A stretch of DNA of 17,125 nucleotides from Bacteroidales bacterium (GCA_017615445.1 JAGAAD010000065.1:1-17125); one strand, 5' to 3'. Positions 8,240 through 15,847 are shown, numbered from the stretch's first letter. Notes: a model not told the origin generated them from the sequence alone. Numbers and translations are program-made.

Positions 8240-9165
8240 TAATCGACATACTTCTTCTTCTGGTAGGCCTCGGCCTCGTGGTGTACGGCTCGGATATCCT
8301 GGTGGACGGCTCGTCCGCCATCGCCCGTAAATCCGGCGTCAGCGAGTTTGTGATCGGCCTGACGATAGTGGGCTTCGGCACCTCGATGCCGGAGATGGTG
8401 GTCAGCCTGACCGGCGCAATCGAAGGCTCGGCGGACATTTCCATAGGTAACATCGTGGGCTCGAACACTTTGAACGCCCTGCTGGTGCTTGGCTCAGCCG
8501 CGCTCATCACGCCTATAGCCGTGAACAGGCTTAACCTCACGCGCGATATCCCCATGTTCTTCGGCATCACGCTGTTCTTCGTGCTGCTGGCCTCCAAAGG
8601 CTATCTGAACTGGATCGACGGCCTCTTGATGCTGGCTGTCTTCACGGCTTATATCGTGATGTGCTTCAAAAGCGGAAAGGTGGATGTGGAAGAGGCTCCC
8701 AAGAAGGAAATAAGCCTTTCGCTGGCTATTGTGATGGTCCTTGGCGGTCTGGCCGGCCTTGTGTTCGGAGGCAGGATGTTCGTGGACCACTCCGTGAACT
8801 TTGCAAGGGAGGTTGGCGTCAGCGAGAAGTTTATCGCAATCACCCTGCTTGCGGGCGGCACCAGCATGCCCGAACTGGTCACGACGATAGTCGCTGCGGC
8901 GAAGAAGAAGGGCCAGCTCGCGCTGGGCACTATAATCGGCAGCAATGTATTCAACATCCTGCTTGTGCTCGGTGTGGCTTCCCTGCTGACCCGCTTGGGC
9001 ACCGGGAACATAGTGTGGGTGGACTTCACCGCCCTGCTGGGCAGCACGGTGCTTCTGGCGCTGTTCGCTTATGTGGGCAAGACAGCCAGAATCAACCGCC
9101 TTGAGGGCGCGCTGATGGCGCTGGCGTATTTCACCTACATAGGCTGGCTAATCTACAGCATCTAG
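8236..9165 (+). CDS. Na+/Ca2+ exchanger-type antiporter, CaCA superfamily (YrbG-like)
   Basis: The 309-residue inner-membrane protein has about ten helices in two inverted halves. Each half carries the CaCA alpha-repeat: FGTSMPEMVVS followed by GNIVGSNTLN in the first half, and GGTSMPELVTT followed by GTIIGSNVFN in the second. The acidic Glu of each SMPE is the expected cation ligand. The family exchanges Ca2+ for Na+ or, in some members, H+ or K+. The loop between the halves is short, as in bacterial members, with no regulatory domain. The start overlaps the rlmD stop (ATGA at 8236-8239), making it the third gene of an mscS-rlmD-exchanger operon. Its TAG stop lies in a CTAG shared with the stop of the opposite-strand gene, leaving no room for a terminator. 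The ion pair is inferred from the family. Confidence 0.93.
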   Translation: MIIDILLLLVGLGLVVYGSDILVDGSSAIARKSGVSEFVIGLTIVGFGTSMPEMVVSLTGAIEGSADISIGNIVGSNTLNALLVLGSAALITPIAVNRLNLTRDIPMFFGITLFFVLLASKGYLNWIDGLLMLAVFTAYIVMCFKSGKVDVEEAPKKEISLSLAIVMVLGGLAGLVFGGRMFVDHSVNFAREVGVSEKFIAITLLAGGTSMPELVTTIVAAAKKKGQLALGTIIGSNVFNILLVLGVASLLTRLGTGNIVWVDFTALLGSTVLLALFAYVGKTARINRLEGALMALAYFTYIGWLIYSI

Positions 9166-9779
9166 AAATTAAGGGCTATTCCCAGATCAAATGAGAGATG
9201 TCCGTTTCGCGAGTAGATTGTCTTCTCGCGAGGGATCGTGCCTTCGTAGGGGTCCACGGGCAGCGGGCTGCAGCCGATAAGGTTGACCTTGAGGAAGGTG
9301 TCCAGGCTGATCTTCCGGCTCAGATTGTGGCGCATTCCTGCGCCTGCCGAAGCCAGGTTGATCTGATCTTCAAAACTCCAGTTATAAAGCGCTGCTCCCC
9401 CTCCGGCGAACACATAAGGTCCCGTCTTCTCATACCCCTTGAAGAACACCGCCATCTGCAGTTCCACAGGCATCACGCGGTAGTCTTTAGCGACTCCCCT
9501 GTACCCGGCCTTGAGGGTGATGGCGAAATAGTCGGCGAACTCCAGGGCGATGTCGGCGGAGACGAAGGCATTTGTGTAATAGTCCGGAGAGAGGGGCTGG
9601 GAGTCCGAGATCCGGCTGCCGTAGGAGTTGTAAATAGTGTACTGGAAACTGGACGCCACCTTGGCGCTGTAACCCCACTCGACGCCGTACCTGAAACGCG
9701 GGCTCTCCGCCGCCGAGAAAGACTCGAAAGCGAACGCAAGCGCCAGGGCTAATATGGCTATTTTGAGCGATTTACTCAT
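9162..9779 (-). CDS. Small outer-membrane beta-barrel protein of unknown function
   Basis: The 205-residue product has a signal peptide with a hydrophobic core at residues 7-18 and a likely cleavage site after SFSA (about residue 23). The mature part alternates polar and non-polar residues in many short strands, is rich in Tyr, Phe and Gly, and ends in the aromatic residue Phe (DLGIALNF). These are marks of a small (about 8-strand) outer-membrane barrel. GPYVFAGGGAALYNW near the middle resembles the strand pattern of porin-like or OmpW/OmpA-type barrels, but I do not recognise a named family. The start overlaps the stop of the upstream minus-strand barrel gene as ATGA, so the two form an operon. 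Its stop codon overlaps that of the convergent exchanger gene. Function is unknown; a structural or adhesion-type role is only a guess. Confidence 0.8.
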   Translation of the reverse strand: MSKSLKIAILALALAFAFESFSAAESPRFRYGVEWGYSAKVASSFQYTIYNSYGSRISDSQPLSPDYYTNAFVSADIALEFADYFAITLKAGYRGVAKDYRVMPVELQMAVFFKGYEKTGPYVFAGGGAALYNWSFEDQINLASAGAGMRHNLSRKISLDTFLKVNLIGCSPLPVDPYEGTIPREKTIYSRNGHLSFDLGIALNF

Positions 9780-10339
9780 TTGAATCTATAGTAAAGGGTT
9801 ACTTGCGGAATAAGGGCTTTCAGCACTCCGTTCTCATACCAGGAAAGGTCCAGTGTCCCGAAGGTTTCGTCCTTTCTGAGCTGGAGTCCGAACTCCCCCG
9901 TGAAGCTCAGGGCTATGTCTATATGATTCGGGAACAGGAACACCACTCCAGCGCCGGCGGCCATCCCGAGGATTGCTCCGTGGTTGCGGTTAGGTGCGCC
10001 GTGGTCCCTGACCCAGCCGGTGGTGAAACCGCCGCCGAGATAAAGGCCGTAGTCCACGTCGTCGCGGATAACTCCCCCGCGGATCTGATTCTGGTGCAGC
10101 CAGGTGAACTTGACTCCGGGGGTGGATTCGATCCCGCCGAGGATTCCGTCCAGATCTGCCGTGAGACTGACGGTGTTGTAGACCCTGCGGTCTTCCTGCT
10201 GGATTCCGAGGCTGACTCCGAAACCCTTCGGGGAGTTGAGAAGACCCACACGCTCTATCCTGCGCTGGGCGTTAGCGCCCGGGCAGCCCAGAAGAAGGGC
10301 CGCAGCGGCGAAAAGGATTATGAGTGTAGGTTTTCTCAC
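9776..10339 (-). CDS. Secreted outer-membrane beta-barrel protein of unknown function
   Basis: The product has 187 residues when read from the GTG at 10337-10339 (MRKPTLIILF...). That start gives a proper signal peptide: Arg2 and Lys3, a core at 5-17 and a likely cleavage after ANA (residue 24). LLGC at 16-19 could instead be a lipobox. Reading further upstream would run into rarA on the other strand, so I reject the longer frame. The mature part is made of strands with Gly-rich turns (GLYLGGGFTTGWV, GMAAGAGVVF) and ends in LYYRFK, consistent with an outer-membrane barrel. It is the first gene of a two-gene operon with the barrel gene at 9162-9779, overlapping by 4 bases. A promoter-like TAACTTAG lies 5 bases before the GTG, implying a very short leader. 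No named family is recognised. Confidence 0.75.
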   Translation of the reverse strand: MRKPTLIILFAAAALLLGCPGANAQRRIERVGLLNSPKGFGVSLGIQQEDRRVYNTVSLTADLDGILGGIESTPGVKFTWLHQNQIRGGVIRDDVDYGLYLGGGFTTGWVRDHGAPNRNHGAILGMAAGAGVVFLFPNHIDIALSFTGEFGLQLRKDETFGTLDLSWYENGVLKALIPQVTLYYRFK

Positions 10340-10344
10340 AGATG

Positions 10345-10352
10345 CTAAGTTA
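10345..10352 (-). promoter_or_regulatory. Putative -7 box for the barrel-protein operon
   Basis: Read on the minus strand, this is TAACTTAG, one fixed base off TAnnTTTG. It ends 5 bases before the GTG start, so a transcript from it would be leaderless or almost so. It lies only 13 bases from the opposite-facing rarA box. Confidence 0.4.
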
Positions 10353-10365
10353 CGAATTATTTGCG

Positions 10366-10373
10366 TATTTTTG
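10366..10373 (+). promoter_or_regulatory. Putative -7 box for rarA
   Basis: TATTTTTG is a full match to TAnnTTTG and ends 18 bases before the rarA ATG. Directly upstream is AATTATTTGC (10355-10364), which is also found in the same relative place before tamL. This supports the ATG at 10392 over the longer upstream frame. Confidence 0.55.
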
Positions 10374-10391
10374 TCCAACGATAAAAGCATC

Positions 10392-11690
10392 ATGCCCGCA
10401 ACAACCCTCCTGGCTCCCCTTCCGGAGCGTATGAGACCGAGGAGTCTCTCCGAATATGTCGGCCAGAAACATCTGGTCGGCGAAGGATGCATCCTGCGCA
10501 ATATGATTGAGAGCGGGAATCTCTCCTCGTTCATTCTCTGGGGTCCTCCCGGAGTGGGCAAAACCACCCTCGCAAGGATAGTGGCCGAGGCCCTGGGACG
10601 CGAGTTCTACACCCTCTCGGCCGTCAGCGCCGGCGTCAAGGAGGTCCGCGAGGTCTTCGAAGCCGCGAAACGCGGTTCGCTGTTCAGGTCCGGCCAGGCC
10701 CCGGTTCTCTTCATAGACGAGATCCATCGCTTCAGCAAGGCCCAGCAGGACGCCCTTCTCGGCGCCGTGGAGCAGGGTGTGGTGGTGCTTATCGGAGCCA
10801 CTACCGAAAACCCCTCGTTCGAGGTTATATCTCCCCTTCTGTCGCGCTGCCAGGTCTATGTCCTTAAGTCGCTTGATAAAGAAGACCTGCTGACCCTTCT
10901 GGACAGGGCTCTGAAGCAGGACGAGGTCCTGAAGGAGAAGAACATAGTCGTTAAGGAAACCGAGGCCCTGCTGCGCCAGAGCGGAGGCGACGGCCGCAAG
11001 CTGCTGAACATACTCGAGCTGGTGGTGGATTCTTTCGCCGGAAGCAAGGAGATAGTGATAGACAACAAGGTGGTGAACGACTGCCTGCAGAAGAGCACCG
11101 CGATCTACGATAAGGACGGCGAGATGCACTACGACATAATCTCCGCCTTCATCAAGAGCGTGCGCGGCTCTGACCCCAATGCGGCGGTCTATTACCTGGC
11201 CCGCATGCTGGACGGCGGAGAGGACCCGCTCTTCATCGCCCGCCGCCTCTGCATCCTCGCCGCCGAGGACATAGGCCTCGCGAATCCGAACGCCCTGCTG
11301 CTTGCGAACAGCACTTTCCAGATAGTGCATTCGATCGGCATGCCGGAAGCCCGCATCCCGCTCTCCGAGTGCGCGATCTACCTCGCCAGCTCACCCAAGA
11401 GCAATTCGGCCTATATGGCCATCAGCGCAGCCCTGGAGGCCGCAGCGTCCGACAAGACCGCGGCCGTGCCCCTGCACCTTCGCAACGCCCCCACCAAGCT
11501 TATGGAAGAGCTGGGCTATGCGGACGGCTATAAATACGCCCACGACTTCCCCGGGCACTTCGTGGATCAGGAGTTCCTACCTGACGCATTCCGCGGCCGC
11601 GTCTTCTATGAGCCGCAGCCCAACAAGCACGAAGACACGCTCAAAGCGTATCTCGAAGCCTGCTGGCCAAAATACTATACGAAGCGCTAA
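10392..11690 (+). CDS. rarA: Replication-associated recombination protein A (RarA/MgsA, AAA+ ATPase)
   Basis: The 432-residue clamp-loader-like AAA+ ATPase acts at stalled replication forks and binds single-strand-binding protein in studied bacteria. Motifs: the N-terminal [17 protein letters not shown] typical of RarA; Walker A GPPGVGKT (51-58); Walker B FIDEIH (to 112); sensor-1 GATTEN (135-140); SPLLSRC with the likely arginine finger Arg152; and a C-terminal tetramerisation region with [13 protein letters not shown] and [10 protein letters not shown]. An in-frame ATG at 10236 lies inside the divergent gene and would add 52 residues unlike the family, so I chose the ATG at 10392. That start is just downstream of a full-match promoter box. 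The length then agrees with family members (about 420-450). The gene converges on tamL across a hairpin-rich 76-base gap. Confidence 0.95.
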   Translation: MPATTLLAPLPERMRPRSLSEYVGQKHLVGEGCILRNMIESGNLSSFILWGPPGVGKTTLARIVAEALGREFYTLSAVSAGVKEVREVFEAAKRGSLFRSGQAPVLFIDEIHRFSKAQQDALLGAVEQGVVVLIGATTENPSFEVISPLLSRCQVYVLKSLDKEDLLTLLDRALKQDEVLKEKNIVVKETEALLRQSGGDGRKLLNILELVVDSFAGSKEIVIDNKVVNDCLQKSTAIYDKDGEMHYDIISAFIKSVRGSDPNAAVYYLARMLDGGEDPLFIARRLCILAAEDIGLANPNALLLANSTFQIVHSIGMPEARIPLSECAIYLASSPKSNSAYMAISAALEAAASDKTAAVPLHLRNAPTKLMEELGYADGYKYAHDFPGHFVDQEFLPDAFRGRVFYEPQPNKHEDTLKAYLEACWPKYYTKR

Positions 11691-11692
11691 TT

Positions 11693-11727
11693 TCGAAGCT
11701 TAACCACAAAAACACTCTAAGCTTCGA
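11693..11727. terminator. First intergenic hairpin between rarA and tamL
   Basis: TCGAAGCTTA (11693-11702) and TAAGCTTCGA (11718-11727) are perfect inverted repeats of 10 bases with a 15-base loop. The hairpin starts 3 bases after the rarA stop. No long T-run follows, so it may be a transcript-end stabiliser or a bidirectional terminator rather than a classic intrinsic terminator. Confidence 0.6.
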
Positions 11728-11737
11728 CGATTTGGCT

Positions 11738-11766
11738 AAGCTTAAGGTAAAATATACCCTAAGCTT
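11738..11766. terminator. Second intergenic hairpin, abutting the tamL stop
   Basis: AAGCTTAAGGTA (11738-11749) pairs with TACCCTAAGCTT (11755-11766) at 11 of 12 positions around a 5-base loop. Its right arm ends at the base before the tamL stop codon. With the first hairpin it probably serves the two converging transcripts. Confidence 0.6.
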
Positions 11767-13818
11767 CTAGAATGGATATCCTACACCAAAGTGAAGTGCG
11801 ACACCGCCGGTCTTGAAGGCGGTGACGGGATCCAGCCATTTAACTGTGGCAGAAGGGTCGCGGAGGCGGACACCCATATCCAGACGGATCAGGATGACAT
11901 TGGCGTTGAGCCTGATGCCTAGGCCGTAGTCTGCCGCGACAGCCGCCAGATCCACTCCAGAATGCGTGTCCCAGATGTTTCCGGCTTCCGCGAACAGGGC
12001 GCCTTCCAGCATCCACACTATCGGGAAACGGTACTCGATGTCCGCTTCCAGTTTCATGTCGCCAGTCTGGCTCGGAATGCTGAAGGTCTTGTCCAGAGGC
12101 GCGGCGCCCGGGCCGAGCGAACGGGTCTGCCAGCCTCGCATGCTGCTGGCGCCTCCTGCATAGAACTGCTTTTCGTAGGGCAGCGCAGTGCTGTTGCCGT
12201 AGGCCTGGCCTATTCCGGCGAGGAGCCTGATCGCCACCGCCTGCTCATCGTCCAGGCCGAAGCGGTACCCGCGCGCCAGAGCGAGCTCGATCTTGGCGTA
12301 CTGCGAGAACGGTGCGCCCAGAAGCAGTCCCTGACCGGCGCCGTTGGTCGGTAAAAGCCCCTTGAATAGACTTATAACGTTGCCGGAAAGATCGGTCTGA
12401 AGCCTCGCGGTGTAGTAGGAAGTGCTCGGGATGGGATCCGGACTGCTCGAATAGTAGAAAGTCCCCGCCACGCCCACATCGGAGTGGTCCTGATAGGAGT
12501 ACTTCATGTAGGGATTCTTGTTCAGCCTTTCCGCAAACGAAGAGTTAAGGTCGAAGAGGCGGACGTAGTTGATCTGGAGAGGATAGACCTGGTAAGAAAA
12601 CTTCCGTCGGTAGATTCCCGTGTAGCCGTAGGAGCCGGAAAACAGGTTTCTGGTGTACTCGGGGCGGTTCTGGTGGCTGAATGAGAGGTTAAACTCCGTC
12701 CTGGGCACGTTCGGGCCCTGGAAACGCTCGTAGCCCAGACCGAGGAATCTCGGGAGGCTGAGAGAGGCGGATGTTCCCACTTCTGTGGCGCGGGTGTCGC
12801 TGTCTATCATGAACTGGAAGTTCCCGCTGAAGCCTATGCTAAGCCACTCGCCTCCTCCGAAAATGTTCTTATGATAGTAACTGAGGCGCGGAGACACGCC
12901 AATCAACCCTGAGGAGTTCGTGCTGACTTCCAGGTTGGTCTTGAAGCCCTGGAGCTTGGACTTGGTGAGGGCTATGTTGCAGTCCACCGTGGTGCTGTCC
13001 ACCGGAGTCAGGTTCACTCCCACGCTCTGGAAAACCCTGAGCGAGGAGAACCTGGAATAGGTGTTGGCGACTTTCTCGGCATTGTAAAGCTCGCCCGGGC
13101 GGATGAGATTCATCCCGCGGAGGACGGATTTCTTGAACTTCAGGTCTTCCGGGTAAGACACGCTCACATTTCCGATATAAGACTTGCGGATGGTGGATGG
13201 GATTTCGTAGATCACAGCCGCATTCCCTGCCCGGCCGTTAGTGTCCGCATAGAAGTGGTACTGGGACTGGTCTATGTTGTAGTAGCCTTTCGAACGGAGG
13301 GCTTCCACACTGCGGGCGATTTCCTCCTCCATCGTGACCTCCGAGAGATTGTCTCCCTTCCTGACGAGTATCTTTGAGGAATCGGCCATGAAATCCGCGC
13401 AGAACTCGTCTGCCGCGGGGAGTTTGTAGATGACGGTGTCGATAGGAATACGGTGCCCCAGCTCCACCTGATATGTGACCTTCGCCTTCTTTCCTTTGTA
13501 GGCGATGCTGGTGTCCACCTTGGAGTCGTAGTAGCCCAATTTCGTCAGACGCTCGCTCATCGCCGTTCTGGTGAGGGCCGTGCTGCGTTTGCTCAGTATG
13601 ACGGCTTTCTTCTGAAAAAGGGCTCTGGCGGGCTTCTGCCTCACATATTGGGAGAGTTCGCTGACGTTGAAGAAGGGGTCTCCGCTCACTTCTATTTTGT
13701 ACGAATCCAGGATGTACTCGTCTTCCGCGAGTTCCGCCTTGGAGAGGGACGCGCAGGAAGGAGCCAGCCCCAAAAGGACTGTCAGCAAAAAGAGAGGGCT
13801 GAGGGTCTTCTTTTTCAT
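11767..13818 (-). CDS. tamL: Omp85-family outer-membrane assembly protein (BamA/TamA-like, TamL type)
   Basis: The 683-residue protein belongs to the Omp85 superfamily, which inserts or exports proteins across the outer membrane. It begins with a signal peptide whose core runs to residue 19, followed by Cys22 in an APSC context, which is a poor but possible lipobox. Bacteroidetes TamL is a lipoprotein of this type. Residues about 40-310 form POTRA-like repeats (LTKLGYYDSKVDT; VEALRSKGYYNID). The 16-strand barrel covers about 320-683 and carries the loop-6 motif MRGW (Arg561), ending in GVGYPF with a terminal Phe. No tamB is in view. The gene is divergent from the TrmH-family gene and converges on rarA. 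Assignment to TamL rather than BamA rests on the lipoprotein-like start and the neighbour, so I am sure of Omp85 and less sure of TamL. Confidence 0.88.
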   Translation of the reverse strand: MKKKTLSPLFLLTVLLGLAPSCASLSKAELAEDEYILDSYKIEVSGDPFFNVSELSQYVRQKPARALFQKKAVILSKRSTALTRTAMSERLTKLGYYDSKVDTSIAYKGKKAKVTYQVELGHRIPIDTVIYKLPAADEFCADFMADSSKILVRKGDNLSEVTMEEEIARSVEALRSKGYYNIDQSQYHFYADTNGRAGNAAVIYEIPSTIRKSYIGNVSVSYPEDLKFKKSVLRGMNLIRPGELYNAEKVANTYSRFSSLRVFQSVGVNLTPVDSTTVDCNIALTKSKLQGFKTNLEVSTNSSGLIGVSPRLSYYHKNIFGGGEWLSIGFSGNFQFMIDSDTRATEVGTSASLSLPRFLGLGYERFQGPNVPRTEFNLSFSHQNRPEYTRNLFSGSYGYTGIYRRKFSYQVYPLQINYVRLFDLNSSFAERLNKNPYMKYSYQDHSDVGVAGTFYYSSSPDPIPSTSYYTARLQTDLSGNVISLFKGLLPTNGAGQGLLLGAPFSQYAKIELALARGYRFGLDDEQAVAIRLLAGIGQAYGNSTALPYEKQFYAGGASSMRGWQTRSLGPGAAPLDKTFSIPSQTGDMKLEADIEYRFPIVWMLEGALFAEAGNIWDTHSGVDLAAVAADYGLGIRLNANVILIRLDMGVRLRDPSATVKWLDPVTAFKTGGVALHFGVGYPF

Positions 13819-13831
13819 AAGCAGAACCGTA

Positions 13832-13839
13832 CAAATTTA
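13832..13839 (-). promoter_or_regulatory. Putative -7 box for tamL
   Basis: On the minus strand this reads TAAATTTG, a full match to TAnnTTTG, 13 bases before the tamL ATG. AATTATTTGC (plus-strand complement at 13840-13849) lies directly upstream, as it does before rarA. Confidence 0.55.
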
Positions 13840-13852
13840 GCAAATAATTGAG

Positions 13853-13860
13853 TATATTAG
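13853..13860 (+). promoter_or_regulatory. Putative -7 box for the TrmH-family gene
   Basis: TATATTAG matches TAnnTTTG except for one fixed base and ends 10 bases before the ATG, implying a leader of only a few bases. It lies 13 bases from the opposite-facing tamL box, so the two promoters overlap. Confidence 0.45.
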
Positions 13861-13870
13861 CACTCTCGTT

Positions 13871-14584
13871 ATGGTTAAGTTGACAGCAGCGGAAATCAAG
13901 GCCATCAAAGCCCTCGGGACGAAGAAGTTTCGCGACAGCGAAGGACTTTTCGTGGTGGAGGGTGAGAAGATGGTGGCCGAGGCCCTGGAATCGGGTTTTA
14001 AGATAGAGAGACTCCTGCGGCGTGAGGAGATAGGCGAGCAGCAGATGGCGCGCATCAGCGCCCTGGACTCCCCTTCTCCCGTGCTTGCCGTGCTCCGCAA
14101 GGCCGAGCCGAAGCCCGCGGCGGCCGGAAAAGGCCTGTTTCTGGCGCTGGACAGCGTTCGCGACCCCGGTAATCTCGGGACCATCATGCGAATAGCGGAC
14201 TGGTTCGGGATAGACGGCATCTTCGCCTCGCCGGACACGGTAGACCAGTACAATCCGAAGGTAGTGCAGGCTTCGATGGGCGCGGTTTTCCGCAAGACGG
14301 TGACGTATTGCGAGCTGCCCGCGCTTTGCGAGAGTTTCCGCTCGGCCGGCCTGCCGGTCTACGGCACGTTCCTGGACGGCTCGGACATCTATGCCGCGGA
14401 CCTGAAGCCCGAAGGGCTGATCGTGATGGGCAGCGAGTCGTTCGGAATCAGCGCCGCCGTCCGTGCCCATGTGGACGCCCGCATCAAGATCCCGACCTAT
14501 GCCGAAGGCCCCGGCGCGGAGTCGCTTAATGTCGCAGTGGCCACAGCCGTGACCGTGGCCGAATTCAAGAGAAGAAACAGATAA
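13871..14584 (+). CDS. TrmH (SpoU) family RNA 2'-O-methyltransferase
   Basis: The 237-residue enzyme is of the knotted SPOUT fold and is expected to methylate a ribose 2'-OH in tRNA or rRNA with S-adenosylmethionine. The N-terminal part (1-85) is the substrate-binding region seen in RlmB/TsnR-like members (FVVEGEKMVAEAL). SPOUT motif 1 is DSVRDPGNLGTIMRIADWFG; motif 2 is IVMGSESFGIS; motif 3 is ESLNVAVATAV. Motif 2 reads GSES where many relatives have GxEG; the Glu is kept. The start at 13871 follows closely on a promoter-like box, and the gene ends 4 bases before the GH13 gene, so the two are likely co-transcribed. Divergence from an Omp85 gene is a common Bacteroidales arrangement as I recall it. 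The target nucleotide is unknown. Confidence 0.92.
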   Translation: MVKLTAAEIKAIKALGTKKFRDSEGLFVVEGEKMVAEALESGFKIERLLRREEIGEQQMARISALDSPSPVLAVLRKAEPKPAAAGKGLFLALDSVRDPGNLGTIMRIADWFGIDGIFASPDTVDQYNPKVVQASMGAVFRKTVTYCELPALCESFRSAGLPVYGTFLDGSDIYAADLKPEGLIVMGSESFGISAAVRAHVDARIKIPTYAEGPGAESLNVAVATAVTVAEFKRRNR

Positions 14585-14588
14585 GAGG

Positions 14589-15845
14589 ATGCTGATCTAT
14601 CAGGTTTTGACGCGCCTGTGGCGCAGCGGAAAGATGTCCGGCTTCGATCAGGCATCCTTCGATTATCTCCGCTCGCTGAAGGTCTCGCATATCTGGTACA
14701 CCGGCATTATCCGTCATTCCGCCGGAAGGCCGTATGTGAAGGGCAATATCGGTTCGCCGTACAGCATCTCAGACTATTACGACGTGAATCCCTACCTGGC
14801 GGACAACCCGGACGCCAGGATGGCGGAGTTCGAAGACCTCGTCCGCCGCACGCACGACGCCGGGCTGAAGGTGATAATAGACTTCGTGCCCAACCACGTT
14901 TCCCCGGAGTATTCGGACTCCCACGGCGGGCTGATTACCCTGCACCGCTGCGACTACGACTGGACGGACACGGACAAGATAGACTATGCCCGCCCGGACA
15001 ACTGGGACAGCCTTCTCGCAATCGTGCGCTACTGGGCCTCGAAGGGCGTGGACGGCTTCCGCTGCGACATGGCCGAGCTGGTGCCGGTGGAGTTCTGGCG
15101 CTACCTGATACTCGGCGCCAAGCAGACCAACCCGAATCTGGAATTCATCGCAGAGGTCTACGAAACGGCCTCCTACGACAAGTATATCTACAGCGCCTGC
15201 TTCGACCATCTCTACGACAAATCCGGCCTTTATGACACCCTTCGCGAGATAGTGTCGGGCGCCGGCCAGGCCTGGAATATCACGGGTGTCTGGCAGAAGC
15301 TGGGCCCCCTGCAGCCGCATATGCTCAATTTCCTGGAAAACCACGACGAACAGCGTCTGGCTTCCCCGTGGTTTGCGGGCTCAGCTGAAAAGGGCTTTGC
15401 CGCTCTCGCGGTGTCCGCCCTTTTCTACCCCTGCCCGTTCATGCTTTATTTCGGACAGGAACTGGGCGAGGCGGCGCACGACGGCGCATGCGGCCGCACG
15501 AGCATCTTCGACGATCAGCGCCACCTGGACCCTCTCGCTCCCCTCTCGGAGCACCAGCAGAAGGTGCTGGAGGTCTACCGTCGGGTGCTCAACCTGCGCG
15601 AGGAACTCTCCGGGGCCGAGAACTTCGATCTCTCGTACTTCCAGAAAGCAGCCCTGGGCTTCGATATGCGCAGGCATTTCGCCTTTATGAGACACGACGG
15701 CAGTAAGACAGTCCTTGTCCTGGCAAACTTCTCGGACAAGCCGGCTTCCGCCTGCCTGAGAATCCCGCCCGAGGCTCCCAGAGCCTTCGGCTCGGAGGTG
15801 ATGGCGGAGGCAGACCCCTGGGATTTCACAATTTTGCAGAAATAA
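14589..15845 (+). CDS. Cytoplasmic GH13 alpha-amylase family enzyme
   Basis: The 418-residue glycoside hydrolase family 13 protein acts on alpha-glucans or maltodextrins. The barrel starts almost at residue 1 (LIYQVLTRLW) and there is no signal peptide, so the enzyme is cytoplasmic. Conserved regions: DFVPNHV (98-104); GFRCDMAE with Arg158 and nucleophile Asp160; FIAEVYE with acid/base Glu189; and ENHDEQR with transition-state stabiliser Asp253. All catalytic residues are present. A short C-terminal beta domain follows (about 335-418, TVLVLANFSD). At 418 residues it is on the small side for GH13, with a reduced domain B. It follows the TrmH-family gene by 4 bases and precedes a phosphofructokinase gene, which fits use of stored or imported alpha-glucan. 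Whether it hydrolyses or transfers glucosyl units cannot be told. Confidence 0.93.
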   Translation: MLIYQVLTRLWRSGKMSGFDQASFDYLRSLKVSHIWYTGIIRHSAGRPYVKGNIGSPYSISDYYDVNPYLADNPDARMAEFEDLVRRTHDAGLKVIIDFVPNHVSPEYSDSHGGLITLHRCDYDWTDTDKIDYARPDNWDSLLAIVRYWASKGVDGFRCDMAELVPVEFWRYLILGAKQTNPNLEFIAEVYETASYDKYIYSACFDHLYDKSGLYDTLREIVSGAGQAWNITGVWQKLGPLQPHMLNFLENHDEQRLASPWFAGSAEKGFAALAVSALFYPCPFMLYFGQELGEAAHDGACGRTSIFDDQRHLDPLAPLSEHQQKVLEVYRRVLNLREELSGAENFDLSYFQKAALGFDMRRHFAFMRHDGSKTVLVLANFSDKPASACLRIPPEAPRAFGSEVMAEADPWDFTILQK

Positions 15846-15847
15846 GT

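Larger units (their letters stand above)
11693..11766. repeat. Cluster of four AAGCTT copies in nested inverted repeats
   Basis: AAGCTT occurs at 11696, 11719, 11738 and 11761, with start-to-start distances of 23, 19 and 23, so the layout is symmetric. Three copies are preceded by CTA or CT and three share TAAGCTT. The first and last copies can also pair (GAAGCTTA with TAAGCTTC), so alternative folds are possible. Confidence 0.8.

Noticed and set aside
10236..10391. N-terminal extension of rarA by 52 residues
   Set aside because: It would overlap the divergent barrel gene and its promoter. The residues do not resemble RarA, while the ATG at 10392 follows a full-match promoter box.
10340..10567. 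N-terminal extension of the minus-strand barrel gene into rarA
   Set aside because: It would bury the signal peptide inside the protein and overlap the rarA N-terminus. The GTG at 10339 gives a normal signal peptide.
13238..14470. 410-residue minus-strand open frame across tamL and the TrmH-family gene
   Set aside because: It overlaps two well-supported genes and runs through their divergent promoter region. Its translation is low-complexity and Arg/His/Gly-rich, as in shadow frames.
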